DNA of 32,764 nt from an uncultured bacterium (GTDB taxonomy: Bacteria; Bipolaricaulota; Bipolaricaulia; UBA7950; UBA9294). The notes below the pieces were generated by a model that had not been told where the DNA came from, did no database searches, and saw only the letters and a list, made by a program, of their open reading frames with translations. The DNA lies in contig CAJVYM010000015.1 in NCBI GenBank assembly GCA_913009415.1, positions 1 to 32,764 of the forward strand. The letters are read 5' to 3'. Positions 5,753-16,750 of this stretch are shown here, one piece after another (position 1 is the first letter of the stretch; every line of letters starts with the position of its first letter). Both the position numbers and the translations under genes were made by a program.

Positions 5753-8700
5753 TTGATTTCTGGCGATGACATCAAACGGATTAAGCTGCAACTGGCATCT
5801 CCGGCGGACATGCTGCGGTGGTCTCATGGCGAGGTTACGGAGTCGGAGACGATCAACTATCGCACACACCGCCCGGAGAAGGGTGGGCTCTATGCAGAGG
5901 AGATTTTCGGCCCGGAGAACAGCTATGAGTGTGCCTGCGGTAAGTACAAAGGGAAGAAGTACGAAGGGATTACGTGCGAGAAGTGTCACGTCCTTGTGAC
6001 CGATTCTTCCGTGCGCCGTGTGAACATGGCCCACATCTCGCTAGCCAGCCCAGTGGTCCACTTCTGGTTTTTAAAGGGCGTCTCTAGCCTTCTCGCTCGA
6101 CTGTTGGGGATGAAGAAGAAGGAACTCCAGCGGATCGCCTATTACGAGACGGAGCCTGTTGAGCAGGTGCTGTATCTGGTCACATCCTCGCAATCGCGCG
6201 ATGTACGCCCAGGAGAGACTCTCTATTCCTCGGAAGTTGATATCTTAGGTAGCGCGTATGATTTCACCGTGGAACAGGCGTACTTTGTGGATGAAGCGCC
6301 AAAGGTCGTGGCCACGGAAGCGGGACGGGTAACGCTGGAAGAGCGGACGCTCACCAACCAAGAGAGCTCGCATGCCGTTGTTATCGGATCGCAGGAGTAC
6401 CCGCTGGTGGGTGACGTCGATCTCAGAGTTGAGGACGGAGATGAAGTCGAGGCGGGTGCAATAATTGCCGACCGGCCGGTGGGAGAACTCTGCTCCAAGA
6501 CAGCATTTGACATGCTCATGGATAGATACGGGGCCGACGTGACGGGGGAACCGATCGATCGTGAGATCCTGGACAGCCTTGTCTACCTGATCACAAAGGT
6601 GAGAAATCCGGCGTTCCCGCGACAGGCGGGAGATCGCATTACGTTCCTTGAGAAGCGCGCCTATGAACGGGTCTATCCCGATGGATTTGTCGCTGCCACG
6701 GGTGCAGCGGGAATCAAGGGCCTGCTCGAAGAACTTGACTTTGACAAGCTTCATGAGCAAATGAGTGCGGAGCTGGAGCACGAACGGGCGATGGGAAATC
6801 GTCGACGTCTGGTAAAGCGCCTGGAAGTGGTCGATCAGATACGCGACTCGGGGAACAACCCACAGGACATGATCCTCGATATCATCCCCGTCCTTCCTCC
6901 TGACTTGAGGCCGATGATCCAACTCGAGGGTGGAAAGTTCGCCACAACCGACCTCAACGACCTTTATCGGCGGATCATCAACCGGAACAACAGGTTGAAG
7001 AAGCTGATTGACATGGGGGCGCCGGAGGTCATCTTGCGCAACGAGCGGCGCATGCTACAGGAGGCGGTCGACGCTCTGATCCACAACGAGAAGAAGGAGA
7101 GCCCGATCCGCGGCCGTGACAATCGTCCGCTCAAATCGCTCTCCGAGAGGATCCATGGAAAGCATGGACGCCTGCGACGAAACCTGCTTGGACGCCGTGT
7201 CGATTACTCGGGACGCGCGGTGATCGTCGTCGACCCGAAGCTCAAGATGTCGCAGTGTGGCCTGCCGAAGAAGATGGCCCTCGAGCTGTTCAAGCCGTTC
7301 ATCCTCCACTATCTGGAGACGACGACGTTCTCCGATTTCGATGAGATCAAGAACAAGGCGCTGCTTGGGGGGATGCCCGAGGTGTGGGACATCCTGGAGA
7401 AGCTGATTGTGGATCACCCTGTTCTTCTCAATCGCGCACCGACGCTGCATCGACTCTCGATACAATCCTTTGAGCCGGTTCTCGTCGACGGCGATGCGAT
7501 TCATCTGCATCCTCTCATGTGCACGCCGTACAACGCGGACTTCGATGGTGACCAGATGGCGGTGCACCTTCCGCTGTCTCCCGAGGCGATCGCTGAGGCG
7601 AGGGAACTGATGGCGGCGCCGCGCAATATTCTTTCGCCGGCGCACGGGGAGCCACTCAGCCTCCCGACTCAGGATCCGATCTACGCCTACTACTACCTCA
7701 CGCTCCTCGACAACGATGCCCCCGGAGCGGGGAAGTACTTCCGCGACATCGACGAGGCGTGGCGGGCGCAGGAGGAGGGGATCCTCGACCTGCACGCACC
7801 GGTGAAGATTCGTATCGACGGGAAGATCATCGATACGACGCTCGGGCGCGCACAGATGAACGAGATCTTCCCGGAGGAAATTCGCGATTACGGGCGCATC
7901 ATGGATCGGCGAGCGATCAAGAGCATTATCAAGGAGTGTCACCACCGCTTTGGCTGGAAGAAGACCTCAGAGGTGCTCGATGACCTGAAAGACCTGGGAT
8001 TCAAGTACGCCATGCTCTCTGGCCTGACGATCTCCATCAAGGATTGCCTGATCCCTTCTGAGAAAGAGGCGATCGTCAAGCAGTCCTACGCCATCGTAAA
8101 GCGCATTCAGAAGATGTTCCAGGTAGGATTGGCGACCGAGGAAGAGCGCAAGCGTGCGGTGATACGCGTGTGGCGGCGTACGGTCGATGCGGTTGAGGAT
8201 GCGACGATGGAGAACCTGCGACAGCACAAGTACAACGCCGTATACGGTATCGTCAACTCTGGTGCTCGCGGTGGTCCGGACCAAGTGAAGCAGCTATGCG
8301 GAATGCGCGGGCCGATGGCCGGGCCATCGGGGGAGATCATCGAGCGACCGGTCGTCTCCAACTTCCGCGAGGGGCTGGACATGATGGAGTACTTCATCTC
8401 CACCCACGGCGGACGGAAAGGGGCTGCCGATACGGCACTGAAGACCGCGGACTCCGGGTACCTGACGCGGCGCCTTGTCGATGCCACATCCGACATGATC
8501 GTTCGTGAGTATGACTGCGGGACCACACAGGGAGTGGATATCGATCCGCTGCGGTTCAGCAAGCATGATATCATGGAACCGATCGAGATGCGCATCTATG
8601 GCCGCGTGACGAGCCGGCCGATCATTGATCCGCGTAGCGGTGAGGTTATCGTCGAGGCGGAGCAGTGGATTGATCGCGAGATGGCTGATCTTGTCGGGGA

Positions 8701-10699
8701 GTTGGAGGCTGTTATCCCGGTGTCCGGGAAAGGATCGGAGCACCTCGTGGGGACGAAGTGCGTCGACGACGTGCACGACGCCAAGACAGGGATGGTCATT
8801 GTTAAGGCGGATGAACTGATCACCCCGCGGCTTATGCAGGCTCTGAAGGACGCGAAGATCAAGAGTATCAATGTACGTCCACAGATCGTCATCCGCTCGC
8901 CCATGGTCTGTGAATCGATAAACGGTGTCTGCCAGAAGTGCTACGGGTATGACATGAGCACGCACGCTCCGGTGGAGCTGGGGACGGCAATCGGGGTGAT
9001 CGCCGCTCAGTCGGTGGGAGAGCCGGGAACGCAGCTCACGATGCGTACGTTCCACACCGGCGGTGTCGCTGGAGAGGACATCACGCAGGGGCTTCCGCGT
9101 GCGGAAGAACTATTCGAAGCACGCAATACGATGAAGAGCGCGCAGGCCGGAATCTCCCCGCTGGATGGTTACGTTGACTCGATCACCCCTCTTGAAACGG
9201 GAAAAGACCTGGTGGAGGTCATCGGTGACCAGCGGGTTATTCAAGTCCCTTCAGCGCTGGAACCGGCTGCCGAGGGAGAAGAAGTGAGCCCTCAGAAGCT
9301 GATTACTGGCGGGAGCCCATGTTCTGGAGAGGTGTTCATCATCGATGGTGAAGAACACAAGGAGATGCTCGTCATCGACGCCAATGCGGGGGATCGGTCG
9401 TACATCCTCCCGCGTGGGGCAACGCCATCGGTTAAAGAAGGGGATGTCGTCTCAGAGAATGATCCCATCACCGAGAGATTCAACATTGAACCGGTATTCG
9501 CCGATCGCTCCGGGGTGATCGAGATATCGGAAGAGAATGATAGGGTATTTAGCGTAATCGATAAAGAAGGGGAGAAATCGGAGTACGAGATCGCCTATGG
9601 CGCGCGCATGATGGTCGAGCCCGGATCCTCCGTGAAGGCCGGAAGGCAGCTTACATCGCGTTCTAAACCGATCTTCATCTCCTCCGAATCCACGGGCACG
9701 GTTCTTCTACTCGAAGACCGGATCGTCATCTACAACCCAGAAGGTCGGTTCCTCCGCTTCCCATTGACATCGAATGTGTCACCGGCCGTCGGGCATGGAG
9801 AGAAGGTGCGTGCTGGTGATAATCTAGTAAACGTGGAGGTCAGTGGAATTAATCTCCTACAGGTAGAGAAGGTCGAGATCGATGGAGAGATAACGAGACT
9901 TACCGTGCGCGCCAAGAGTGAAGTTGAGATCGATCAGATGGCAACAGTGCGTGCTGGCGACAAGGTCAAGAAGGGAGACCTCCTCACCAAGGGGGTTGTC
10001 GCTCCCCATATGCTCCTCGATCTTGCCGGAGTGAACAAGGCGCGTGAGTACTTCCTAACGGAGATTCACAAGGTGTATAAGGTGCAAGGAGTTGACATAA
10101 ACGACAAGCACCTGGAAGTGATCATCAGACAGATACTAAACAACGTGCGCGTCACGGACACGGGGGATTCTCGCTTCCATATCAACGACCTTGTTCTCCT
10201 CGAGGTATTCCAGAAGGAACTGCGCGACCTTGTGGCGTGGAACCAAACTGCGGAGCGGATGCGTTCCGCCGCCATTGGGGAGACCTTTGTGGAGGACGTT
10301 GTCCATAAAGGGAAGCTGATCGCCGCAAAAGGGGATGTCTTCACCGCTGAGTTGTTGCGCAGCGCGCAGCGCGAGGGGGTGGAGTCGATAACCATCACCC
10401 GTGGAGGAGAGCCGCTGAAGATCCCTTTGGTGGCGAAGCGCCTTCCAAGCGGTGAGCGCGAGCTGCTGCGTATCTCCAAGGCGGCGCTGCAGACGAAGGG
10501 ATGGCTCTCCGCGGCATCGTTCCAACGGACCACGAAGGTCCTCTCGGAGGCGGCGCTGCGCGGAGAAGTCGATAATCTGGATGGCCTGAAGCCAAGCGTC
10601 ATTGTCGGGAAGAGAATCCCGTCGGGGACTGGCTTTAAGTACACCAAGGATGGCGCACGCATTCTGCGTGAGCAGCAACAGAAAGAGGAAGCCGCTTGA
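5753..10699 (+). CDS. rpoC: DNA-directed RNA polymerase subunit beta'
   Basis: Catalytic beta' subunit of RNA polymerase, about 1648 residues. Zinc site 1 uses C60, C62, C75 and C78. The Mg-binding NADFDGD motif is at 594-600. The bridge-helix region carries [21 protein letters not shown], the trigger loop [22 protein letters not shown]-type sequence lies further on, and the second zinc cluster includes [11 protein letters not shown]. It is longer than the E. coli protein (1407) and closer to the Thermotoga size, with hybrid-motif (SBHM-like) insertions, one of them between zinc site 1 and the clamp coils. The TTG at 5753 was chosen because GAGGTGA (5741-5747) sits five bases upstream and the conserved sequence begins there; an upstream GTG near 5657 overlaps the terminator-like hairpin. 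rpoB is not adjacent. The stop codon lies inside the -35 box of the rpsL promoter. Confidence 0.98.
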   Translation: MISGDDIKRIKLQLASPADMLRWSHGEVTESETINYRTHRPEKGGLYAEEIFGPENSYECACGKYKGKKYEGITCEKCHVLVTDSSVRRVNMAHISLASPVVHFWFLKGVSSLLARLLGMKKKELQRIAYYETEPVEQVLYLVTSSQSRDVRPGETLYSSEVDILGSAYDFTVEQAYFVDEAPKVVATEAGRVTLEERTLTNQESSHAVVIGSQEYPLVGDVDLRVEDGDEVEAGAIIADRPVGELCSKTAFDMLMDRYGADVTGEPIDREILDSLVYLITKVRNPAFPRQAGDRITFLEKRAYERVYPDGFVAATGAAGIKGLLEELDFDKLHEQMSAELEHERAMGNRRRLVKRLEVVDQIRDSGNNPQDMILDIIPVLPPDLRPMIQLEGGKFATTDLNDLYRRIINRNNRLKKLIDMGAPEVILRNERRMLQEAVDALIHNEKKESPIRGRDNRPLKSLSERIHGKHGRLRRNLLGRRVDYSGRAVIVVDPKLKMSQCGLPKKMALELFKPFILHYLETTTFSDFDEIKNKALLGGMPEVWDILEKLIVDHPVLLNRAPTLHRLSIQSFEPVLVDGDAIHLHPLMCTPYNADFDGDQMAVHLPLSPEAIAEARELMAAPRNILSPAHGEPLSLPTQDPIYAYYYLTLLDNDAPGAGKYFRDIDEAWRAQEEGILDLHAPVKIRIDGKIIDTTLGRAQMNEIFPEEIRDYGRIMDRRAIKSIIKECHHRFGWKKTSEVLDDLKDLGFKYAMLSGLTISIKDCLIPSEKEAIVKQSYAIVKRIQKMFQVGLATEEERKRAVIRVWRRTVDAVEDATMENLRQHKYNAVYGIVNSGARGGPDQVKQLCGMRGPMAGPSGEIIERPVVSNFREGLDMMEYFISTHGGRKGAADTALKTADSGYLTRRLVDATSDMIVREYDCGTTQGVDIDPLRFSKHDIMEPIEMRIYGRVTSRPIIDPRSGEVIVEAEQWIDREMADLVGELEAVIPVSGKGSEHLVGTKCVDDVHDAKTGMVIVKADELITPRLMQALKDAKIKSINVRPQIVIRSPMVCESINGVCQKCYGYDMSTHAPVELGTAIGVIAAQSVGEPGTQLTMRTFHTGGVAGEDITQGLPRAEELFEARNTMKSAQAGISPLDGYVDSITPLETGKDLVEVIGDQRVIQVPSALEPAAEGEEVSPQKLITGGSPCSGEVFIIDGEEHKEMLVIDANAGDRSYILPRGATPSVKEGDVVSENDPITERFNIEPVFADRSGVIEISEENDRVFSVIDKEGEKSEYEIAYGARMMVEPGSSVKAGRQLTSRSKPIFISSESTGTVLLLEDRIVIYNPEGRFLRFPLTSNVSPAVGHGEKVRAGDNLVNVEVSGINLLQVEKVEIDGEITRLTVRAKSEVEIDQMATVRAGDKVKKGDLLTKGVVAPHMLLDLAGVNKAREYFLTEIHKVYKVQGVDINDKHLEVIIRQILNNVRVTDTGDSRFHINDLVLLEVFQKELRDLVAWNQTAERMRSAAIGETFVEDVVHKGKLIAAKGDVFTAELLRSAQREGVESITITRGGEPLKIPLVAKRLPSGERELLRISKAALQTKGWLSAASFQRTTKVLSEAALRGEVDNLDGLKPSVIVGKRIPSGTGFKYTKDGARILREQQQKEEAA

Positions 10700-10724
10700 C
10701 AGGTTTTGTTAAGGAATCTATAAT
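10696..10724 (+). promoter_or_regulatory. Perfect-consensus sigma70 promoter for rpsL and the ribosomal superoperon
   Basis: TTGACA (10696-10701), a 17-base spacer and TATAAT (10719-10724) match the sigma70 consensus at all twelve positions with ideal spacing. The -35 box contains the rpoC stop codon (TGA 10697-10699). The predicted start near 10731 leaves a leader of about 17 bases with the GGAG ribosome-binding site of rpsL. Confidence 0.9.
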
Positions 10725-10747
10725 CCATAACGATTTGGAGAGTGAAT

Positions 10748-11119
10748 ATGCCGACTATTAATCAGCTTATCAGGTTGGGGCGAAAGCCGAAGACGAAGAA
10801 AAGCAAGGCTCCGGCACTCGGTGGGAGTCCGTTGAAGCGTGGGGTATGCACGCGTGTCTATACACGCACCCCGAAGAAACCGAACTCAGCACTGAGAAAG
10901 GTGGCACGTGTCCGCTTGAGCAACGGCAAAGAGGTCACGGCCTACATCGGTGGCGAGGGACACAACTTGCAGGAACACTCGATCGTCATGGTTCGCGGCG
11001 GTCGTGTCAAGGACTTGCCAGGAGTGCGCTATCACATCGTTCGTGGAAGCCTGGATGCCGAGGGTGTTGAAGGGCGCAAGCAGGGCCGCTCGAAGTACGG
11101 AGCCAAGAAGGGGAGCTAG
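10748..11119 (+). CDS. rpsL: 30S ribosomal protein S12
   Basis: S12, 123 residues, sits at the decoding centre and helps set translational accuracy. The [10 protein letters not shown] loop and the [11 protein letters not shown] loop are intact. Lys43 and Lys88, the classical streptomycin-resistance positions, are both lysine, so the sequence looks wild-type there. ATG 10748 was chosen because the protein then begins MPTINQLIR as in the family; an in-frame GTG six bases upstream lies in the ribosome-binding region. It is the first gene after the consensus promoter, eight bases before rpsG. Confidence 0.98.
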   Translation: MPTINQLIRLGRKPKTKKSKAPALGGSPLKRGVCTRVYTRTPKKPNSALRKVARVRLSNGKEVTAYIGGEGHNLQEHSIVMVRGGRVKDLPGVRYHIVRGSLDAEGVEGRKQGRSKYGAKKGS

Positions 11120-11127
11120 GAGGAAAC

Positions 11128-11586
11128 ATGCAATTACCTGGTCGAGATGTCAAAGCGGACATCAAGTACAACAGCCAGCTCCTCGCAAAGCTGATCAATT
11201 ACGTCATGCATGATGGCAAGAAGTCAGTGGCGGAGAAGGTTGTTTATGACGCATTGGAGCGGATCAACAAGCGCGGCGACGAAGCACCTCTCGAGGTGTT
11301 CAACGCAGCTCTGGCCAACTGCTCACCGCGACTGGAGGTTCGTACCAGACGCGTCGGTGGAGCAAACTATCAGGTCCCGTACGAAGTGCCGCAGGACAGA
11401 CAGATCGCACTGGCCCTGCGCTGGATTGTAGCAGCGGCGCGCGATCGCAGTGGAAACACGATGGGCGGTCGCCTCGCCTCGGAGATCATGGATGCTGCGC
11501 ACAAGGAAGGGAAGGCGTACAACAAGAGGCTGGACGTTCACCGCATGGCTGAGGCAAACCGCGCATTCGCTCACTATCGCTGGTAG
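11128..11586 (+). CDS. rpsG: 30S ribosomal protein S7
   Basis: S7, 152 residues, nucleates assembly of the 30S head by binding 16S rRNA and lines the E-site mRNA channel. Typical blocks include the GKKSVAEKVVYDAL helix, the beta-ribbon VRTRRVGGANYQVP and the AEANRAFAHYRW ending. The ATG at 11128 follows an AGGAGG site that overlaps the rpsL stop region. In many bacteria S7 is the translational repressor of the str operon; no binding structure could be confirmed here. A 52-base gap to fusA is the longest inside the superoperon. Confidence 0.98.
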   Translation: MQLPGRDVKADIKYNSQLLAKLINYVMHDGKKSVAEKVVYDALERINKRGDEAPLEVFNAALANCSPRLEVRTRRVGGANYQVPYEVPQDRQIALALRWIVAAARDRSGNTMGGRLASEIMDAAHKEGKAYNKRLDVHRMAEANRAFAHYRW

Positions 11587-11638
11587 CTGATCCCCGAGTC
11601 TCTGTCCAAACTAACATTTTCTAACGGAGAGGGTCTCT

Positions 11639-13729
11639 ATGCCCAGTGATGTTTCTGTCGATAACGAATCTGTAGCCATGGAGCGGGTGCGAAACATCGG
11701 CATCATGGCCCACATCGATGCCGGGAAGACGACGACCACGGAGCGGATCCTCTATTACACCGGCCGCACGCACAAGATGGGCGAGGTCCATGAGGGCGAC
11801 ACCGAAATGGACTGGATGGCGCAGGAGCGCGAGCGAGGGATTACCATCACCTCGGCGGCCACGACCTGTTTCTGGCGCGAGCACAGGATAGACATCATCG
11901 ATACACCGGGGCACGTTGACTTCACAGCGGAGGTCGAACGTGCCCTGCGCATTCTCGACGGAGGGATAGTCATCTTCTCCGGCGTGGAGATGGTGGAATC
12001 GCAGTCGGAGACCGTCTGGCGACAGGCCGATCACTACCACATTCCCCGCATCGCCTTCGTCAACAAGCTCGACCGCGTGGAATCAAGCTACGTCGAGACA
12101 CTGGACATGATCGAGGAGCGCCTTGGTGTGGTCGTTGTCCCACTACAGCTTCCCTACCGCGATGAGGATCGCCGCCTGCGGGGAATGGTCGACCTCCTCT
12201 CCCGCCGGATGATCGTGTGGGACGAGGATAGCAAGGGCGAGCACTACGAGCTGCGCCCTGTGCCGGGGGCGATTGCAGGCGATGTCGAACACTACCGCGA
12301 GCGGATGATCGAGCGCGTGGCCGACGCCGACGACCGCGTCATGGAAGAGTACCTGACGAGCGGTGATGTAGCGCCCGCGTCGTTTCACGCCGCGCTGAGG
12401 CACGCCTGCATCGATCGGGGATACGTTCCCGTCCTCGGTGGATCGGCATTTCATAATCAGGGCGTGCAGCCACTCTTGGACGCGGTCCTACGCTATCTTC
12501 CTTCGCCGCTCGATGTCCCCCCTGTGCGCGACGTCGAGAGCGGCGAGTCCCGCGAGGCATCCCCGGATGAACCGTTCTCCGCACTGGCGTTCAAGGTGGT
12601 GACCGACCAGTACGCCGGTCGGTTGGTCTTTGTTCGCGTCTACTCCGGGCGGGTAAAGGCCGGCGGACACGCGTTCAATCGCTCCACGGGCAAAGGAATG
12701 CGCATCACCAAGATCTTCCGCATGCACGCCAACCAGCGCACACCCCTTACGCGGATGCAAGCGGGCGATATCGCTGCCGTCGTCGGTTCGACGCCGATCT
12801 CCACCGGGGATACGCTTTGCGACAAGGAACACCCTATCCTCTTGGAGAAGATAGAGTTCCCCGAGCCCGTAGTGTTCATCGCCATTGAGCCGCGCACGGA
12901 GGCGGAGCAGGGGATCCTGAACGAGGCGCTCGAGAAGCTGGCATTGGAGGATCCGACGTTTCGCGTTCGCTTCGATGAGACGACCAATCAGACGGTGATC
13001 GCCGGCATGGGAGAACTTCATCTTGAGGTCCTCATGCGCAGATTGCGCGAAGAATTGGGCGTCATCGCCCATGTCGGTGAGCCGCAGGTGGCGTATCACG
13101 AGACGCTCAGCGAGTCGATCACGGTCGAGGGGACGTTCGATCAGCAGATCGGCGGGCGTGGTCAGTATGCGCATGTGATCGTCGAGCTGAGCCCGCTTGC
13201 GCGTGGGAACGGGTTTTCCTTCACCGATAAGGCGCAGGAGACAGACATTCCACGAAAATATCGTTCCGCGATCGAAAGCGGAGTGAGGGAGACGTTGACA
13301 AACGGCCCCCTCGCCGGTTATCCTTTAGCCGATATTGGAGCCACCTTAATTGGGGGATCCAATCATCCTGTGGATTCATCCGAGGTTGCTTTTCGAGCGG
13401 CGGTCGCCGTCGCAATCCATAAGGCTTATAGTGTGGGGAATTTTGACCTTCTGGAGCCGATCATGGAGGGGGAGGTTGTCACCCCCGGTGAATACCTGGG
13501 AGAGGTGTTGGAGGATCTGGCGCGTCGACGAGGCGAGATTCGGGAGCTTCGGTCACGGGAAACGGTTCAGATCGCCTATGTTGCAGTCCCGTTGGCGGAG
13601 ACGTTCGGGTATGCGACGCGGCTGCGGTCATTGACGCAGGGAAGGGCGATGTACACGCTGCGCGTGACCCGCTATGAAGTGGTACCGGTGGGAATGAGAG
13701 AGAAGATAATCAAGAGTCGAGGTTACTGA
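11639..13729 (+). CDS. fusA: Elongation factor G
   Basis: EF-G, 696 residues, is the GTPase that drives translocation on the ribosome and takes part in ribosome recycling. GTP-binding motifs are AHIDAGKT (24-31), RGITI (66-70), DTPGH (88-92) and NKLD (142-145). Domain IV and V blocks such as [22 protein letters not shown] and [13 protein letters not shown] are present, so it is full length. The ATG at 11639 has GGAGAGG upstream at good spacing. Unusually, tuf does not follow: rpsJ starts two bases after the stop. The domain V sequence ([18 protein letters not shown]) is a little divergent from the common IEVVTPEEYMG form. Confidence 0.95.
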   Translation: MPSDVSVDNESVAMERVRNIGIMAHIDAGKTTTTERILYYTGRTHKMGEVHEGDTEMDWMAQERERGITITSAATTCFWREHRIDIIDTPGHVDFTAEVERALRILDGGIVIFSGVEMVESQSETVWRQADHYHIPRIAFVNKLDRVESSYVETLDMIEERLGVVVVPLQLPYRDEDRRLRGMVDLLSRRMIVWDEDSKGEHYELRPVPGAIAGDVEHYRERMIERVADADDRVMEEYLTSGDVAPASFHAALRHACIDRGYVPVLGGSAFHNQGVQPLLDAVLRYLPSPLDVPPVRDVESGESREASPDEPFSALAFKVVTDQYAGRLVFVRVYSGRVKAGGHAFNRSTGKGMRITKIFRMHANQRTPLTRMQAGDIAAVVGSTPISTGDTLCDKEHPILLEKIEFPEPVVFIAIEPRTEAEQGILNEALEKLALEDPTFRVRFDETTNQTVIAGMGELHLEVLMRRLREELGVIAHVGEPQVAYHETLSESITVEGTFDQQIGGRGQYAHVIVELSPLARGNGFSFTDKAQETDIPRKYRSAIESGVRETLTNGPLAGYPLADIGATLIGGSNHPVDSSEVAFRAAVAVAIHKAYSVGNFDLLEPIMEGEVVTPGEYLGEVLEDLARRRGEIRELRSRETVQIAYVAVPLAETFGYATRLRSLTQGRAMYTLRVTRYEVVPVGMREKIIKSRGY

Positions 13730-13731
13730 AG

Positions 13732-14040
13732 ATGGCAAGAGAGAAGATTAGGATTAAGTTGCGGGGTTATGACCATGAGTTGGTCGATAGCTCGGTGAAG
13801 AAGATTGTCGACTCGGCGAAAGAGACCCGAGCCAAGATCTCTGGGCCAATACCACTTCCTACGGAGCGGCGGGTCTATACGGTTCTGCGGTCTCCCCATG
13901 TCAACAAGAAATCGATGGAGCATTTCGAACGGCGGATTCACTCCCGCCTGCTTGACATTAAGGAACCGACCTCGGAGACGATCAATGCCCTGATGGACAT
14001 CGAGCTCCCCACCGGGATCGATATCGAGATAAAGCTCTAA
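13732..14040 (+). CDS. rpsJ: 30S ribosomal protein S10
   Basis: S10, 102 residues, is a 30S head protein that in many bacteria doubles as NusE in antitermination complexes. The [14 protein letters not shown] start, the [25 protein letters not shown] loop and the [12 protein letters not shown] segment are all typical. The gene starts two bases after fusA, so the usual S10 operon start is fused directly to the str genes. No separate promoter or L4-type leader was seen before it. Confidence 0.97.
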   Translation: MAREKIRIKLRGYDHELVDSSVKKIVDSAKETRAKISGPIPLPTERRVYTVLRSPHVNKKSMEHFERRIHSRLLDIKEPTSETINALMDIELPTGIDIEIKL

Positions 14041-14062
14041 GAAAAGCGGAGGTTGTAGGCGG

Positions 14063-14692
14063 ATGGCCCTGGGAATTCTAGCGCGAAAGATAGGTATGAC
14101 GCAGTTGTTCATGGATGGCTGCGCTGTTGGCACAACGGTGATCGAGGCACAACCCTGCACAGTCGTGCAGGTGAAGACCATGGAGTCCGATGGGTACAAT
14201 GCCCTTCAGCTCGGTTACGATGAGGTTCCCGAGCGGAAGGTTACGAAACCCCTGCGCGGACACTTCAGCAAGGCGGGTGTTGCGCCACATCGTCATCTGT
14301 TCGAGGCGCGCGTCGACGACCCGACACAGTACAAAGTCGGCGATCGCTTGGATGTTGGGATCTTCTCTGAGGGAGACAAGATTGACGTTATCGGAACTTC
14401 TCGCGGGCTCGGTTTTCAGGGCGTTATCAAGCGCTGGGATTTTGCTGGTGGCCCGAAGTCGCACGGCTCGCACTTCCATCGCCGCCCGGGATCAGTCGGT
14501 AACTGCGTGAATCCGGGGCGTGTCGTCAAGGGGAAGAAACTTCCTGGGCAGATGGGGAATCATCGTGTGACGATCAAGTCGCTCAAAGTGGTGCGGGTCG
14601 ACGTGGAAAAGAACCTAGTAGTGGTCAAGGGGTCGACACCCGGGGCGCGAGGAACAATGTTGCAGTTGAGGAAGAGCAATGGTCGAAGCTAA
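14063..14692 (+). CDS. rplC: 50S ribosomal protein L3
   Basis: L3, 209 residues, is an early-assembly 23S rRNA binding protein whose loop reaches the peptidyl-transferase centre. It begins LGILARKIGMTQLF, and the long internal loop carries the SHGSHFHRRPGSVGN and KLPGQMGNHRVT motifs expected for the family. The ATG at 14063 is preceded by GCGGAGG about ten bases further upstream. The 3' end overlaps rplD by 14 bases. Confidence 0.97.
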   Translation: MALGILARKIGMTQLFMDGCAVGTTVIEAQPCTVVQVKTMESDGYNALQLGYDEVPERKVTKPLRGHFSKAGVAPHRHLFEARVDDPTQYKVGDRLDVGIFSEGDKIDVIGTSRGLGFQGVIKRWDFAGGPKSHGSHFHRRPGSVGNCVNPGRVVKGKKLPGQMGNHRVTIKSLKVVRVDVEKNLVVVKGSTPGARGTMLQLRKSNGRS

Positions 14693-15308
14693 ACAATATG
14701 TGATGGATGGCGCGAGTGATCCCCAGGTAGTCGAGCTGGATGAACGCCTGTTTGGGGCGAAGGTCAACGCTGATCTTCTATATCGGACCGTGCGCATGCA
14801 GCGTCTAAACCGCAGGCAAGGGACGAGCTCCACTAAAACGCGTGGAGAGGTCAGCGGCGGTGGGGCAAAGCCATGGCGTCAGAAAGGGACCGGGCGTGCG
14901 CGTGCCGGTTCCAGGCGTTCACCGGTGTGGGTAGGGGGCGGAACGGTGTTTGGGCCAAAGCCCAAGACCTACCACATCAAGCTAACCAAGAAAATGTTGC
15001 GTGGCGCTCTGGTGTCGGCGATGTCCGACCGCGCTGCGGGTGGTAACGTCGCCCTTATCGATCATCTGGCGTTCGATACTCCGAAGACACGGAGGGCATT
15101 GGCGCTCCTCGAAAGGCTGGGGATGAGTTCGTCGACACTGGTGGTCGTAGGAAAGGATGAGTATAATCAGGCAGTCAAGAAGTCCTTCTCCAACCTCCCG
15201 AGAGTGAAGTGCTTGGCCAGCGCGGGATTGAACGTGTATGACATTCTGCGCTACGACGGCTTGGTGATTACTAGAGAGGCGCTTGACGAACTGAAGGAGA
15301 GATTGTAG
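14679..15308 (+). CDS. rplD: 50S ribosomal protein L4
   Basis: L4, 209 residues, binds 23S rRNA and lines the exit tunnel; in E. coli it also represses the S10 operon. The RRQGTSSTKTRGEVSGGGAKPWRQKGTGRARAGS block contains the tunnel loop and is well conserved. The ATG at 14679 overlaps rplC by 14 bases and has a GAGGAAG site; an ATG at 14703 is a less likely alternative. The C-terminal FSNLPRVKCLASAGLNVYDIL segment matches the family. Confidence 0.96.
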   Translation: MVEAKQYVMDGASDPQVVELDERLFGAKVNADLLYRTVRMQRLNRRQGTSSTKTRGEVSGGGAKPWRQKGTGRARAGSRRSPVWVGGGTVFGPKPKTYHIKLTKKMLRGALVSAMSDRAAGGNVALIDHLAFDTPKTRRALALLERLGMSSSTLVVVGKDEYNQAVKKSFSNLPRVKCLASAGLNVYDILRYDGLVITREALDELKERL

Positions 15309-15310
15309 CC

Positions 15311-15610
15311 ATGGCGAAGCTTTTGCATTCAGAAGATGTCATCTACGAGCCGATTCTGACCGAGGAATCCTGGAGAAAGATGGAAGAGAGGAAGTACTCC
15401 TTCCGTGTGGCGCTGGGAGCGAACAAGGTACAGATCAGGAAGGCTGTTGAGGATCTGTTCAAGGTGAAGGTGGAGAAGGTGTGGACAGCAAACATGAAGG
15501 GTAAGCCCCGCCGTGAGCGGCTGAATCAGTTGCATGGGCGTACTTCCCGCTGGCACAAGGCGATCGTTCGGCTGGCGCCTGGCGACCGAATCAATGTGAT
15601 GGGAGGATAA
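15311..15610 (+). CDS. rplW: 50S ribosomal protein L23
   Basis: L23, 99 residues, lies at the polypeptide exit and is the docking site for trigger factor and the signal recognition particle. The IYEPILTEES start, the KYSFRVALGANKVQIRKAVE segment and the RW-K-AIVRLAPGDRI end are typical. The start lies two bases after rplD and the stop six bases before rplB. Confidence 0.96.
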   Translation: MAKLLHSEDVIYEPILTEESWRKMEERKYSFRVALGANKVQIRKAVEDLFKVKVEKVWTANMKGKPRRERLNQLHGRTSRWHKAIVRLAPGDRINVMGG

Positions 15611-15616
15611 GAAAGT

Positions 15617-16456
15617 ATGGCCCTTAAGAGATTTAATCCGACATCACCCGGTCGACGGCATGCCGATCTTCCTGATTTCTCCGGCCTCACCGCTGTGGCG
15701 CCGGAGAAGACATTGTTGCGGCCGATCCGCAGGAATGGTGGTCGCAATTCTCAGGGAAGGATCACAGTACGCTTCCGCGGGGGCGGTCACAAGAGAAGAT
15801 ATCGCGTCATCGACTTTGCGCGCAACGACAAGGATGGCATCCCAGCACGCGTGGCAACGCGCGAATACGACCCTAACAGATCGGCATGGATCACGTTGCT
15901 GAACTACGTGGATGGCGAGAAGCGCTACATCCTGGCCCCGGTCTCTCTCGAGATCGGAACGCTGGTCGAGTCGGGTGACAACGCGGAGATTCGCGTGGGA
16001 AATGCGCTCCCGCTGCGGAGAATTCCCCTTGGGGCGATCATCCACAACTTGGAGCTCATGCCCGGACGCGGTGGAAAGGTCGCCCGTTCCGCGGGCACTT
16101 CGGCGAAGCTGATCGGTAAGGAAGGTAATCGTGCTCACGTCCGGATGCCATCGGGCGAGGTACGCATCTTCAACGTGGAGTGCCGAGCCACGATCGGTGA
16201 GGTCGGAAATCCCGACCACAAGAATATCAAACACGGGAAGGCCGGACGGGTAAGGCACTTGGGGCGCAAGCCGCACGTGCGTGGAGTCGCGATGAACCCG
16301 GTCGATCATCCGCATGGCGGTGGAGAGGGGCGCGCTCGCGTGGGGCGTCCGCAGGTCTCCCCGACAGGGAAGCTCGCTAAGGGTGGGCGCACGCGCAACA
16401 AGAGGAAGAAGTCGAGCGCGCTTATCGTGCGTCGAGCCGGCAAGGGGAGGCGATAG
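15617..16456 (+). CDS. rplB: 50S ribosomal protein L2
   Basis: L2, 279 residues, is a 23S rRNA binding protein needed for subunit joining and peptidyl-transferase assembly. It shows the [20 protein letters not shown] region, the [19 protein letters not shown] core, and the C-terminal [16 protein letters not shown] block that holds the functionally important His. The length is standard. It starts six bases after rplW with AGAAAG as a modest ribosome-binding site. Confidence 0.98.
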   Translation: MALKRFNPTSPGRRHADLPDFSGLTAVAPEKTLLRPIRRNGGRNSQGRITVRFRGGGHKRRYRVIDFARNDKDGIPARVATREYDPNRSAWITLLNYVDGEKRYILAPVSLEIGTLVESGDNAEIRVGNALPLRRIPLGAIIHNLELMPGRGGKVARSAGTSAKLIGKEGNRAHVRMPSGEVRIFNVECRATIGEVGNPDHKNIKHGKAGRVRHLGRKPHVRGVAMNPVDHPHGGGEGRARVGRPQVSPTGKLAKGGRTRNKRKKSSALIVRRAGKGRR

Positions 16457-16458
16457 AT

Positions 16459-16743
16459 ATGCCGAGGTCAACGAAGAAAGGTCCGTACGTGCTTGAAAGC
16501 CTGCAGCGAAAGGTGGAGCGAGCGAAGCGTGGGGAGCTAACGGAGATCAAGACTTGGTCGCGATCCTCGATGGTTACTCCCGAAATGGTCGGACTGACGA
16601 TCAAGGTTCATAACGGGAAGGTCCATGTGCCGGTCTACATAGTAGAGAACATGGTCGGACACAAGCTGGGGGAGTTTGCCCCGACGCGAACATTCCGCTC
16701 GCACGGTGGCATGAAGAAGAAGCGGGCAGCGGGCCTGACGTAG
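16459..16743 (+). CDS. rpsS: 30S ribosomal protein S19
   Basis: S19, 94 residues, is a 30S head protein that pairs with S13 and contacts tRNA and the 50S subunit. [11 protein letters not shown] at the start, [16 protein letters not shown] in the middle and [16 protein letters not shown] near the end are family hallmarks. It begins two bases after rplB. Confidence 0.97.
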   Translation: MPRSTKKGPYVLESLQRKVERAKRGELTEIKTWSRSSMVTPEMVGLTIKVHNGKVHVPVYIVENMVGHKLGEFAPTRTFRSHGGMKKKRAAGLT

Positions 16744-16750
16744 GGGAGAG

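Noticed and set aside
7055-7945. Long open frame on the minus strand (296 codons)
   Set aside because: It is entirely antisense to conserved rpoC sequence, shows no recognisable domain, and arises from codon bias.
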